Under the pieces are notes generated by a model, which was not told the origin of the DNA, ran no database searches, and was given only the letters and a program-made list of their open reading frames with translations. A DNA stretch of 64,000 nucleotides from Blasia pusilla (Eukaryota > Marchantiophyta > Marchantiopsida > Blasiales). The stretch covers positions 1,612,001 through 1,676,000 of the forward strand of contig CM114271.1 of assembly GCA_050084515.1 (NCBI GenBank), read 5' to 3'. The translations under genes and the position numbers were made by a program. Shown here piece by piece: positions 33,701-45,735 of this stretch (the first letter of the stretch is position 1; the number at the start of each line of letters is the position of its first letter).

Positions 33701-36684
33701 TTACTATTGAGCCTTATTATCTCTTTCTGACTAGAACAGCTGCTTTTACAGGTGTACTTAATAGGTGAAACTGGTATTCAAAAGGAATTTGAAGAAGCGG
33801 GGATCCCATACATCGGTGGTTCTGTGCGCATCTTCCCTCCAATCTTGTTCATTTGCAATTGATTTCCAATACTTAAGTGCAGCGCCACCACGATTTGAGG
33901 GTTGTGCAAGCATCTTCTTAGACAGTGATTTGAATGCCCACATTTTTCTCTCGAATACAGTTCTGATATAGACACAAGCTGGGTAGCACCAGGCCAAGCC
34001 ATCTCTGTAGTACCCAGGCAATTTATCATGTGATAACACGAGTGCAACCACCGAAATCTGTATAGTTATGGGAATGTAGTACTGCACATTTGGCTAACCG
34101 TCAAATGGCTGTTCAACTTGCCCTGGACTAATCCTCTGCAGTCCATACTGTCCTGTGATGACAGGACCATGATGACAAGGAATTAAATTGGAATGCAGGC
34201 CAAGTCATTGAGCATGATAACAAAGTAATCGGCCCTCTTCGTTGCTCTAAAGCTCGGTTCTCTCTGTAATGTCATCTTTTGTGCTTGGTATACTAGTAAG
34301 CCTCCGGATATACTGCTAAGTACGATCTTATTATTCAGGATCAAATGTGATAGAAACCTGAGAATATATGGTTACTTTCTCTACCCACGACATGCAAGCA
34401 CTAGCATTCTTTTTTAAAGTTCAGGATTCTGTTCTCTAAATTTTTGCTTCGGCTACTCAAAGGTTGGTGCCGTCGTGGTTGCATTCGACCGACACATAAA
34501 CTACTACAAGATTCAGTGAGTACTTACTATCTGTGCTGGTCACTAACACTTCTTGTTTAATTACCCTCAAATTCTGAGAGTGGTTTTCTGTATCCCGCCA
34601 GTACCGAAACCACAGTCCTTATTCCTTCACTAGTCCAATGCACAATGCTTAACTTCGTCTTCAACTATTTTGAAAGACGGTGTCACCTGACTGCAGTGTC
34701 CCTTTATGTGAGGCAGATATGCCACACTCTGTGTACGCAAAAATCCCGGCTGTCTGTTCATAGCTGCCAACTGCGATGTGGTTATTTGTCCCACTGGTGG
34801 CCAAGGATATGCGGGTGAAGCTTCCATGGTAGGTGCTCTCATGGGATCGACTCAGAAGGAGCCAATTGTTGTTGGGAAGCCTTCAACTTTCATGATGGAC
34901 TACCTAGTAAACAAGTAGGTGTACGACTTACTCATGTCCACTTCTATGAACTTGATACGAAACTAGAAAATGCTAGGAACCTTATTTGAACCTGTTGATT
35001 CACAGTTGTCTGGATGTCTTAGGTTGCTAAGAGATGTCGATTTCCTGGGAAGGTTTGGATTATCTGTGCATGTTGTGAAATATGCACAGATCATAACACC
35101 TTTCCACCATGAAGATTTCGGACCACATTTTTTTTTATCGAAGTGGGTATGAATAGCAGGTTCAAGATCAAGAAGGGACAGATCTGCATGGTGGGAGACA
35201 ACTTAGAAACCGATATTCTCTTCGGCAAGAATGGTGGATGCAAAACTCTTCTTGTGCTTACTGGTAAGTTCCAATTCATATGAACAACGGCCAAATTGGC
35301 AGCACAAGAATTTCACCCAAGTTTTCACGACTAAACTGGAAACGAAAAGTCCTTCAGAGCATTCTGACTTGACTGCGCGAGAGTTTGGATGAGCACAAGA
35401 AAAGAAGCCAAGCGGCAGTGGCGACTCTAGACTATTTCTTGACCGCTGATGAGTGAAGCAGCTTTAACTCTAGTTTCAGAACCTGCGTTCAAATATTGGA
35501 TAATCATGTACGGTCATCCAAAGGCTCAAATCGTCGGCTGAGTGAATAAGCTAACCCACCTTCTCAACTGTAAGGCAAGTTTCATGCACAAGAAATAGAT
35601 TGAACCCTTACGCAAATTTGACCGGCATAAAAGAATCACCTAGTTTATGACCTAGAGGGGCGTGGAACAATTCAGCATGGACCCTATGTCGAATCCTACA
35701 GGTTTGAAATGGGCGTGCTAGGAAAAGGTTTAGGAGACAATCAGGAGAAAGGGTGGACCCCGATTTTGATCCTCTCATGACGGGACTCGTGTCAACGACT
35801 TCACCCGGCATTCTCAACCTTACATGCACTTGTAAGCGAGATGGTAGACGTGAAGGTCGTACACAATAGGATCGAGTAGATTCAATGCCATACAAATGAG
35901 ACCGGAAGTAAATGGATGTCGGTGCGTCCAGATGAGAGTCTCGTCCACTAGATGGGGAGAGACTGTTTGAATTCTGAATAGGGTACAGGGATTTTCTGGC
36001 TTTGATCCTTAAGACGGAATTAGTGCACATGAATGCAGATGAAAGGATACAGGAAAGAAGGGAATGATGCGTGGAGTGTGGTTGCTCACGAAGCCAGTAT
36101 ATGTGCGGAGCTTGCCTGGTTTCAAACAGGACGCTCTCACATAACTGTTGAGCTCGCAGGGTGTATTCATGATCTCTCGGTGACCTCTAACACCGTAAGG
36201 GAGATCGATGAGGATGAGATGGGTCATAAGTAGGCCTACGCGTCAAAACAGCATCTATAGAGAGTTGGCATGGAGGACAAGCGAAGGCCACTACGTTTCA
36301 GTTCCGACTTGGACCGTTGAAACCATTCTAAGTCAGGTGTCTCCCAGGTCTGAACACAGTGGAAAGTTTATCCTAATTTCTGAGTAATAGTGCCCTTGGC
36401 GCACTGCTACTGTTGTTACACGATGTGGGTCGTTACAATTTTTTAAGAGTTGTACTATCAACATCTGGAAGGTCAAAGTGGACAGGAAACTGCACTTCAT
36501 ACCACAAGTCGGTTTCCGAATCTGACGTTTTCGTGTGGACGTTTTTCTACTGCTTCTGACAGGAGTGACTGACTTGGACTCTCTCCAAAGTTCAGAGAAC
36601 AGCATCCATCCCGATTTCTACACGCACCAGCTCTCTGATCTTTTGGCTGTGAGGGAAGTACCAACCGATGGTGTCCGGGTGTAA
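30732..36684 (+). CDS. PGLP1: 2-phosphoglycolate phosphatase, PGLP1 type, copy 2 (11 exons, 412 aa)
   Basis: Joined exons: 30732-31050, 31266-31343, 32584-32651, 32855-32947, 33449-33520, 33752-33823, 34165-34224, 34463-34515, 34717-34914, 35160-35263, 36563-36684. Exons 3-10 have the same lengths and all junctions the same phases as copy 1. HAD motifs are intact: FDCDGVIW (Asp130, Asp132), TNNST (Thr163), VGKPS (Lys326), GDNLETD (Asp351, Asp356). The role is hydrolysis of 2-phosphoglycolate, normally in the chloroplast. Exon 1 encodes about 106 residues rich in Ser/Arg/Thr (ATG at 30732), a plausible but long transit peptide; its last bases align with copy 1 exon 1. Introns 2 and 10 are about 1.24 and 1.30 kb. 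In exon 9, 42 of 66 residues match copy 1. The substrate cap region reads TGGQGYAGEA in place of the more usual TDAQEW. Confidence 0.92.
32246..32319. repeat. Perfect 30-bp inverted repeat in PGLP1 copy 2 intron 2
   Basis: Arms 32246-32275 and 32290-32319 are exact reverse complements (outer AAGTTTCGTTTCGTC, inner CTCCCTGTTGCAG) around a 14-nt loop. Perfect identity implies a recent origin or selection. It lies well away from the splice sites. Confidence 0.9.
35062..35091. repeat. Short perfect hairpin in PGLP1 copy 2 intron 9
   Basis: Arms ATCTGTGCAT and ATGCACAGAT with a 10-nt loop, about 70 bp before the exon 10 acceptor. Confidence 0.7.
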
Positions 36685-39232
36685 ATAATTAGAAGGAGAA
36701 AGTCTCAATTTCGGGACAAAGGATTCTCTCGTCTGACTGGTATCACCCAAGTCCACTTTGAACTGGAGCTGCACAATTCGACTGTCTAATTGGCGACGAA
36801 GTATCTAGCCTCGTAAACGTGTTTATCAGTGTAGGACGAAAAAAACCTTTCCCTCGCCATCTCTTCTAGTTGAGTACAGTTGCCCTTTTATTGAGTTATT
36901 CGGAAGCAGAATCCTTAGGAATTTCTTCGGTTCTATGTACCTTTCTTTTTTTTGTAACGAAAGTTTGACTTTTTCTTTGGAACGGGTTGCCTTGTAACCC
37001 TCACTGGAAGATAAGTCCATTTAGACCGTTGTAGGGTAATCATATCCGGTGTTCAATTGATACTGTTTCTGCTGTGGGTGAAGCCCTCCAGCCAGTAGTG
37101 GCCTTGGCCAAAATGGTCGGCCACTGGAATCCTGTCCTGTTTTTATTTAACGGACTTTTTTTATCCATGGAGTCTTTTATCACTTGTTTATCACTTGAGT
37201 TTATGGTATGGAATTTTGAGCACGCAGCTTTGGTTCGTCCTGTTAGGACAAATGACTTTTGTGATTCTGCGATTCTCGGTACGTCTGCGGGGAAATCTGG
37301 ACCTAATTCAATAGTGCAGATCGAGTTTCTTCCTACAAGAGTTGAGATAAAAGCTAACATTTGACGTTTGTGAGACCCGATGATACCTGCAAAGAAACAA
37401 GCATCCGGCAGAGAATTGACGACCGGTCGCCCACACTATACATTCCTCTGCATCGACAAGCACGAAGCACAATGCTATTTTGCTCACAATCTAAACTTCC
37501 CTTCTCTGCTGTTGGCCTTGGTAGAAATGACTGCTCTCGTGGTCTTGCTGTGCTGCATTACTCATACGCCAGTCCGACCTTCGAACTCCTCCATATGCAG
37601 AATTTAGAAACTATCTGACTTACCCAGATGTCACTCAAATAAGCGTGACACAGTGCAAGTGAGTTTGATCACATGAGGTATTCATCCACTCACAGATAGG
37701 AGAAAATTTAGAGGATTCAGCTGCTGAAATTTCAGAGAATCCGGGCGAGGGGCTTCCATAGGAGCTGTTACTGTTATCGTTGTTATCGCTGTCTAGAACC
37801 CAGACATTGTCACCACCTATGAGTTTAAGGTCCTGGTCCTATGGAACAGACTCTCCTCAAGTTGCAAATATGAGCCATGGTAAACCACAGCGGGGATTTC
37901 AGAAGTGCCTGACTGAATCAAGTCAACGATATTTATCAACTTATCAAGAAATAGATGACGGAATCAGGTCACAGTTGCAGGTCTCCCCATCTCAAACTTC
38001 TGTATTCAGAGGGCCCCTTGTGTTCTAGCTTGGTCACGAGTCAGTGATTTCGTTCAAACTCATTTCAATCCACAGAGCTCAGTTTCGAGAGCACTTACTC
38101 TTTAATATGTGTTAGGCAGTATGTTACCGAGCTTGGATAGACTTCAGCAGCAACTGGAATATGCTTAGAAAAGGTACATATAAACTGGTCAAAAGGTTGA
38201 GATGCAAGTAGTGAACGGTATAAATTAGACGAGAACAAGGGCGTATCTAGGTGGCAAACCTCTTCCAAGAAGTCCTTCGCTGCAAACCCTTTGTTTTCTT
38301 TCTTTTGTCCTTCTCTTCAGGCTTCATTGTCGGATTCATTGACCCGTTGTCCACTTGGATCAACGGGACAATGAATCCGTTCATTCATTCAATATTTCTC
38401 CACTTAATTTTCTTTCGAAATTCTATTCCTTCTTTTTCTGTCCCATGGCCCTCTTGTGTCCCCGGAGCCAATGAACTTATTCCTCAGGACCTGGTCCCAT
38501 GCAAGTAAGTGGCGAGTCTGACATACTCATCTGATTTAATACATGGTCAAGAATCAAAGATTCAATTCCAAGACACAATATGAATTCGTGTCCTAGTAGA
38601 CCAGGATGCAAATTTCGACAGACTGTCCTCACGACAGCAGTTGCATAGGACCAAGAGCTTAGTTCATTCTTATACACATAAGTGAATAATCACAAGTCCC
38701 TCTTCCACATTGTTTAGCTTCTGCCCTTTGACCATACAGGTCGACTTTCTGGATTCTGAGGGAGTGTCACAGTCACAACTCAATCTTCAAACTTCCAGAC
38801 TGTGTCAGATCCATCCTTTTCCAATTCTAGACAGATAACATATGAGACAGGACACATGGAAACTTGATACACATACAGCTTTCAGACTAGTCTATCATTT
38901 GACGTTTTCTCAGTCTCAAGGGTCACTCACAAATCCCATCACTGCTCAAACGATTTGTGGCAGAGGCATAACTGGCCCAGCTCAGAATCTTTAAATTCCT
39001 ATGGGACGTCATTCATCACCCTACATGGCGCCCTAAATTTGTCGAGCGTACAGCTCTCAACTTAAGCCATAGTTTTTGGAATGGGCAAAGCAGTGACTCC
39101 CATGTTTACAGTCCCTAGTAAAACTGTACGATTTCTCATGAAGTCATTAATAACTTATAAGCTAAGTTCGGGTAATTTTGATTCATACTGTAGAGTAAAC
39201 TAATGACAGCTTTATGTATATATAGTATGAAG
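36685..39232. other. No gene recognised; contains one long hairpin
   Basis: Follows the stop of PGLP1 copy 2 and should include its 3' UTR. Only short unrecognised frames are present. An inverted repeat lies at 38331-38379 (19-bp arms with one mismatch, 11-nt loop). Confidence 0.4.
38331..38379. repeat. Hairpin with 19-bp arms
   Basis: CGGATTCATTGACCCGTTG at 38331-38349 pairs with CAACGGGACAATGAATCCG at 38361-38379, one mismatch, loop of 11 nt. Confidence 0.8.
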
Positions 39233-39432
39233 CGGGGAGATCCGGGGTTACGAGTAAGGCTAGCCGGTTAATTATGAGAATTTCCGATTAATTTTAAAGC
39301 TGCCTAAAAAAACCGGTTGGATTTGAGGACTCTTTGTATATCGTATCTGAAAACCGGTATTTCCGGTTCCGATTTACCATTCCCGGTAATGTACCGAGTC
39401 CCACGAAAAAAATCCCCGAACCCTGGTATGAA
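39233..39432 (+). repeat. Dispersed direct repeat, copy 2
   Basis: Starts CGGGGAGATCCGGGGT and shares TTTGTATA..GTATCTGAAAA and an end CCC.GA.CCTGG.ATG.AA with 7757-7893. It is longer by about 60 bp. Same orientation as copy 1. Confidence 0.6.
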
Positions 39433-39666
39433 GGCTGTCCCATCTGATCTACGGCCCCCACCGATGGAATGATTGACCACAAAACCCTCACCTATTTTCA
39501 TTAATCACGCACGCGAGCCTCAATGTCCGTTGCCACGGGATGACACAAATCTGCTCTCTTCAAGGTGCAAGAGACTAAGTACACCTTCAAGAATGTCCGT
39601 TTCTCCCATTCAACGAATCTTACTCGTGTATGGAAGCCCTAAAAGGTTGTGGACCTCGTAGCGAAC

Positions 39667-39846
39667 ACTTTCTTGCAGCTGAATTCACACATGTGTTTAG
39701 TTAGACCTCATTGCCAACACATTCTTACTGCTGAGTTCGTACACGTGTTCAGGTAGATCTCATAGGTTACTGCTGGCCGAGTTCTCATACACGTATTTAG
39801 TTAGACCTAATTGCTGACAGATTCTTACTGCTGAGTTCATAGATGT
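39667..39846 (+). repeat. Imperfect tandem repeat, units of about 50 bp
   Basis: Three to four units share TTCTTACTGCTGAGTTC, then an ACACGTGTT-like word and TAGTTAGACCTCATTG. No gene is seen around it. Confidence 0.7.
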
Positions 39847-39849
39847 GAC

Positions 39850-42230
39850 CCTCAGCCCACTCTTCGAGAACGGGTACTAGAGGAGTAAAGGAGAGGGAGT
39901 ATGATCAGATCATTCTTCACTATTTCTGCCAAAGTCTCTACTCTCGTTCTAGCCATCCACTTTGCAATGGGGAAGCATAGTTTTTCTGGTTGCAGTCATT
40001 CATGTTGAAGTAGAGAAATAATGTGATCGATCTTGGGGTAGAAAATATATGGAATTAAGGATGCATGTACTTTTCATGGAATGAATATCTAGACCCACCA
40101 TGGTGTACTTACATTCACGAAAAGATTCGATGGCTACATAATGGCGTGATTGAAAGTCAACGAATTGAAGGAATGACAACAATAAGAACTTCAAGTAGTT
40201 CTTGCATTATGTTGGCTACTTTAAACAACCTCTTCTCCACGAAAGTACAAACCAAGACCTTTGCACCCACCATGCCAACCTCTCCCACTAGGAGAGAGAT
40301 ATCCGAGTCAACTTTCCCATGCACCCACATACCAAATACACTACTGCAAGAGGAGAAAGCTCGAAATCGATAGGGGGAGTAGTGTGGGAGTGTCTCCTAG
40401 TCCTTCACACCCCTATGATTTTTCGTTGTCTTAATGGTTGTTGTCTTCTTTGAGTTCATACCTTTTCTTAACAATGGACGATGGAAACCTCCCTTTCAAT
40501 CATGACCTATGTGGTTGACACTTTCTATAAAAATGGGCTCCCCACTCTATGATGTTATCAACCAACTATGAGAGCCCGATCCCATGGAGTAATTCGAACT
40601 ATCAACCTTGGCAGATACGTCATATCAAGCACATCCAATGGTTAATGTATTTCTAAAATGATCGGAGTCTTTGGTTTTTTATCAGTGTCTTGAGTTTTTC
40701 CCGGGGTCTTTGGAATTCCTGCGACCATTATTTTTGGGCGCAAGAAAGCCGCAACGTCCTCAAGCCTTATGAAACCTGCGAGGGCCGGTTGCTATTTGGC
40801 AAGATACAAGTTTCGATCAATAGTGTAGAGTAACTGAACGGGAAGGAGACCGGAGCAATTCCGGAGGTCCCGGCTGAACAGGCCGGTTGTTGCAGCCGGA
40901 TAAAGTTTCTTGGGGTTGCGTGCAACCCCAAGAAACTTGCCGTGGAATCGAGCTCCGAGTGTCGATTTAGTTGAGACTTTATCAAAGCATGTCTTGCAAG
41001 TTCATCTTCTATATTGTTAAAATAGTTTTTAAGAGATGTTTTGAATGGATTTCATGTGTCTTTTCTTAAAATTATTGGAAAAATATCCTTTTTTCATTGA
41101 AAAAAATTTCTATGGTTTTTGCTCACAAATTCTATTCCATTTTTCTACCATTGAACTATTACCTGTCTATTCCTATCACTAAAATATTCCCTCATTTTTT
41201 TCTCACCGGGATTTTTTGTATCTAACTCTTTGTCGGTGTAAAATAAACACAATATTGGGAAGTTCAAAATAAAATTTTAGCTGTTTGTAGTATGTGTGTG
41301 TCATAGCGGTGCCTATGGGCATGGACTTGGATCTGAGGGAGATACCTAATTATATCCCACTTTCAAAATTCTCTTGAGATACATGGGCATACACAAATGC
41401 CCAAGGTATGTGTGTAAGGAGTTGAAAGATGCCACATTGGTGCCAATTTGGTGGGGCGAGAGGAGTAGCCTTACAAGCATCAAAACTACTCTCAATAAGC
41501 ATGTACACCCCTTCCCCCTATTTCCTTCAATCCTTGACATCAACATCCATTTGGCCTATCCATCCCTTCTTCTCCCCATAAACAAGCACCTCGGATTGAG
41601 ATGCCCAAATGTCGAGTGTGTCATATTCAAACACATCATTCCATAGGGATCCCATAAGGGTTGCATGTAATCTTGATTATAAATCTTATAGATTTTATTT
41701 TTTTAAACACTTGTGTGTTGCCCATGCCATGCACATGACTATTGACAACAACCAAAAATAACTACATAAATAAAGGCCTTTCCTCGATCCTTATGTGTCC
41801 CCTCCTTTGTGTCCCCTCCTTTCTTCCCTTCCCCCCCCCTCGCCGTGTGTAGTCTCCCCTTAACTAAACTCACTCCTCTTTTAATTTAAATCCCTCCCCT
41901 TCAAATTATACATGTTAACACCACATAAGTCCTCAAGTGATATATGTCCACATTAGGAGGGCAGTTTCTATAAACCTCTCCTATGTAAATAGTATAGTAT
42001 AGATAAGAATACCATTTACACTTATAAATTAGAGTTATTTTCTTCTTACTTTTAGATCTTTTCCCCTCCATTCCTATTTCTGAGTTTTTTTAAATGAAAT
42101 TTCCCCATCTTATATAATGGATTATACAAGAACGCAATACTTCAACATTTTACAATAATAGGACTCTAAAACATAAAATATTAAAAAATAGGACTCTAGT
42201 AATCAATTACATCCTAGAAACATCACTACC
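39850..42230. other. No gene recognised; one near-perfect palindrome, then AT-rich
   Basis: The palindrome at 40903-40938 is listed separately. From about 41000 on the sequence is AT-rich with only unrecognised frames. Confidence 0.4.
40903..40938. repeat. 36-bp palindrome
   Basis: AAGTTTCTTGGGGTTGC at 40903-40919 pairs perfectly with 40922-40938 around the two bases GT. Nearby are repeated GGCCGGTTG words. Confidence 0.85.
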
Positions 42231-42349
42231 GACTATTGATGCTTAAGGTCTTGTCTTGGTAATCATGTTCTCATTACCACTAGTAAGAATGCTCTTGCAA
42301 TACATATGTGTTGGATTCATAATCTGGTGTATGGTAGACCCGTGTAAGA

Positions 42350-42515
42350 CGGGCTCACACCCGCTCGACTCATGCCCTACCATGCACGCACCCATTCTTG
42401 TGTCCCAAGCCCGCGTGGGCCACTGGATTGCCAAAAAAACCCGGGTGGGGGACCCGTTGGGTATGTCCATGGACATATCCGGACTTGTATGTTTCCGTGC
42501 AAACTTTCTGTCTAG
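42350..42515 (-). mobile_element. Partial copy of the MULE-like MITE found at 51081
   Basis: Its reverse complement (CATACCCAACGGGTCCCCCA, then CACGCGGGCTTGGGAC) matches 51110-51190. The end near 42500 (TTGTATGTTTCCGTGCA) resembles the terminal sequence of the other copy. The far end was not defined. Confidence 0.5.
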
Positions 42516-43266
42516 GGGATTTTCAAAAGTCTAATTATCTCGTGGGAAAAGGATTCTTTAGGATTCTTGGATTCTTTATCTTCAATCGTAAGGAATCCAA
42601 AACAAAAACTCTACACATTAAATCTCTAAATTTTTACTCCAACTCACAAGAAAACTGCAGGATTTTCTTTAAATATCTATGTCCGTATTGCGGGTATGGA
42701 AATTTGGGGAGTTGTGGAAATCCCCCTTATTTTCCAACTACCTCTCTTAATTGCCCAGTCTATTATCTCTAATATTCCCTTCTAAGAAACTAAGCATGGT
42801 GGATGAAATAAATCTTAATGTGTTGAAAATTATGTTATCCAATAACATATCCAATCTATTTCAATAATATAGACTAATGGATGTTTGAACCATTAGAGGT
42901 TAATATTAAGTATCCCTAATACACATATTAATTCTAAATTAATTAAATATGACTAACTAATTAGATGATACAAGTATCATCTTAGGAAGTCATATCCAAG
43001 AGAACATCTATATTATTATTGGCAACCCGTATCAACAATAAGATAAAATAGAAATACTATTATATTTGTTATGGCGTAGTCTTCACAAACTTAGGTTAAT
43101 TATTTAAGTGATTTGGACGAGATTTTAATTGTTACAAAGCATGGAGTTTCATATATAGGATTTTAATTTATGATGGAATAAGATATTAAGAAAAAGGATG
43201 AAATGTAATGACTTCCACTTTAAAATTTAGATTCATGTCTACATGGACTTTCCTTTCATATCTATA

Positions 43267-43747
43267 TCAGACGGTGCCCGTACTATGCATGGGTGATACT
43301 TAAATTTTTTATTATCTCTCTTTATTTCAACTCCTTATCTCGAAGGTTGCATGTGGACAAAATCCGTATCCGTGGACATGTCCATGTCCGTCCTATGGAA
43401 GGACTTGTCCATATGGGCCTCATCTTTCCCTTTTTTATCCTTCCCCTTACTTGTCTTCATGTTCCATACTCCCTTGTTTCTTCCTCCCTCCACCTCCACC
43501 TCCACTCCCTCCTCCCTCATTGCTCCACTCATCCTTACCTTACTTTCCATCATGGATTATAAGTGTGGGTCCCACCTCTTGGAACCCATGTCCGTCCTGA
43601 GGAAGACTTGTCCGTTTTGTGCAACCATGCTTCTCTCAAAGTGACACGTGTCGACACCATAGGAGCCCTTAGAGGATAGGTGTCAACACCTGAGGAAGGT
43701 TTCCTCAAACCTTGTCCTCTTTTAAATGTATAAATTATTAGTGGAGA
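43267..43747 (-). mobile_element. Probable minus-strand Helitron-like element
   Basis: On the minus strand, ACATTTAAAAGAGGACAAGG followed by GTTTGAGGAAACC near 43680-43735 resembles the 5' end of the Helitron at 1949. The other end reads GTACGGGCACCGTCTGA then T at 43267, fitting the hairpin plus CTRR-T rule. A plus-strand Helitron-type 3' end (ACGGGCTTATACTAG then T) also occurs at 43918, so nested copies are possible. No transposase is seen. Confidence 0.45.
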
Positions 43748-44164
43748 GTGCCCTTTCATTTTGCAAAATTTTCTCCTCTTGACACGTGGCACTTTCAACC
43801 AATGGAATCACGTACCTTCTAAACCAATAGGATTATTCGAAATTGATTAAAAATGACACTTGAAAATCATAAGAGGTAATTATGGAAAGTAAAATAAACT
43901 CGTACGGGCTTATACTAGTGTGTAAAATTGAAAGGTGTTTACGATGGCGAGATCCATTCCCAACAATAGTTTATTTCATTGCTAAAAAATCTTCCTTCAA
44001 TTTTCAGATTCTTCTCGTCATAACACAATTTTATTTCTCAAACAATTTATTAAAATTTTATTTTTAATATTCCATAAAAGAACTTAATGAATTGGAAATT
44101 TTAATTAAATATCAATAATTTAAACGCGTGACTAACATACATAAATGAACATTGATGAATAAAC

Positions 44165-44640
44165 AAGCGGCTCGGCAGGTCGGCGCGCAATTGCCGTTCT
44201 CCTTCCCGGCGAGCTAGTCACGGCGCACAGTTCCCGTCAAAGTGTCCGTAAGTCTCCTGGGCCGCACCGCTACGGATGGGAAAGCCGGGGAATCGTGATC
44301 ATTCGAGATACGCCGTCGATTCTTCAGTTCCTACGATGGACATCTCCCGCGGACCATCTCGTAGATTATGCACAGAGACGTTGGGGTGTGGAGCAAGAGA
44401 TTGGAAAAGGACCGTCGATTTTCTGCACACTCTCCGTGGACCCGTACGATGTGCATCTCATGAGCCCGCGGTGTCCGCGAGCGCTTATCGGTCACAGGAA
44501 ACGGAAACCCGGAGGTCCCGGGCTAGGCAGTCCATGGGACGGACCGCCAAAAGACTCGTCTTGTGGATAGATCCTCGGTTTTTGTCGTATCATAAGTCTG
44601 GACTTTGTCCCGGTCTTGTCTCTCGCGCATGAGAAGTCAA
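44165..44640. other. GC-rich island in AT-rich surroundings, unidentified
   Basis: About 475 bp rich in CG and CCGG with sharp borders against AT-rich DNA on both sides. Frames are open on the plus strand but show no known domain. It does not match rRNA or tRNA as far as I can tell. Confidence 0.45.
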
Positions 44641-44944
44641 AAAACGTGACTTTCGCGTGTGCGCAGTTAACTTATTGTGACGGGTTCGATCATTTCTTTT
44701 GTAATTATATATTTTTTCATTGTTCAAATTATTGAATTTAAAATGTTATTGTTGGTTTTGAAGTTTGTTTTGCGTTTGGAAGTGGAATGTTATTTTTCTT
44801 ATAATAATATTACACCTAAATACATGGAAAACTTTCCCCATATTTTGTTTATAAAAATATTAGAGAAGCCAAAGAAAGGACTAAAGAATATGTAGGAGAG
44901 GAGACCATTTGCTATTAGGGTTATTCAATTTATGTCCTATGTGT

Positions 44945-45735
44945 TGTGTGCATACATGTCATTACACAACATGCATTATTGTCATCATCCAACAAATTCA
45001 TCAACTTGGAAATCATACTCAACCTCGGAAATCAAACTCACGCACAATCCTATACAAAAAATCCACAAAATATGCAATTGCATTCTCACATCACAAAGTT
45101 CTTTTCTATGTCAAATCGAACTCACTCTCCTAATGAGATGTTCACACTATGCAAAACGCAAGAGAGACCATAATTTTGTTGCCTTATAGGAGGAGGTTTA
45201 ACAAAGAGATAATGAGCTCCCAAACTCTTTCTCTCTTTAATGTATAAACCCTTAACCCCCTCCCAAGCCCTCTTCTTGGTGACTTGTGCATATGTGTCAT
45301 ATCTCTAACTCTCTCTAGTAGGATAAAAGGCATTTTCTTAAGATGAAGTCAACTATGTCATAAATAGAGAATTCAAAAGTTCTTCCAAGTAGCCCTTAAT
45401 GGATCTATAACTAGGGAAAACTTTCACACTCAAGTTTCCCACGTTCTCAAAAAATCATCCTCAAATTTTTGGGATCGATACGTGAACTCTCCAAGTACTC
45501 CATGCACATACTCTCTACTTCCATATGAACAATGAGATAAATATTTCATATACATATCACTACACAACATACATTGTTATTATCATCCAACAAACTTAAG
45601 AGCCTAAAAACCAAACTTAATCTTAGACACAAGACACACCCACAATCCTATATCGAAACATCTCCAATCATTCCCAATCGTGCATATACATATCACTACA
45701 TAAAACACATCCCTATCATGATCCATTCATTCCTA
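44945..45735 (+). repeat. Dispersed short repeat, three copies
   Basis: The motif CATTACACAACATGCATTAT plus CATCATCCAACAAA at 44945 recurs with changes at 45550 and, in part, 45690. CACAATCCTATA words accompany the first two copies. No gene is recognised between 44650 and 46900. Confidence 0.5.

Noticed and set aside
33765-34087. Open frames on both strands in the PGLP1 copy 2 region.
   Set aside because: They overlap exon 6 and intron 6 in other frames and show no domain.
39667-39846. Spaced repeats considered as a CRISPR array.
   Set aside because: Units are imperfect with no constant repeat and unique spacers, and the DNA is eukaryotic.
43293-43644. Plus-strand open frames of up to 97 codons.
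   Set aside because: They lie in a C/T-rich stretch inside the Helitron-like element and are low complexity.
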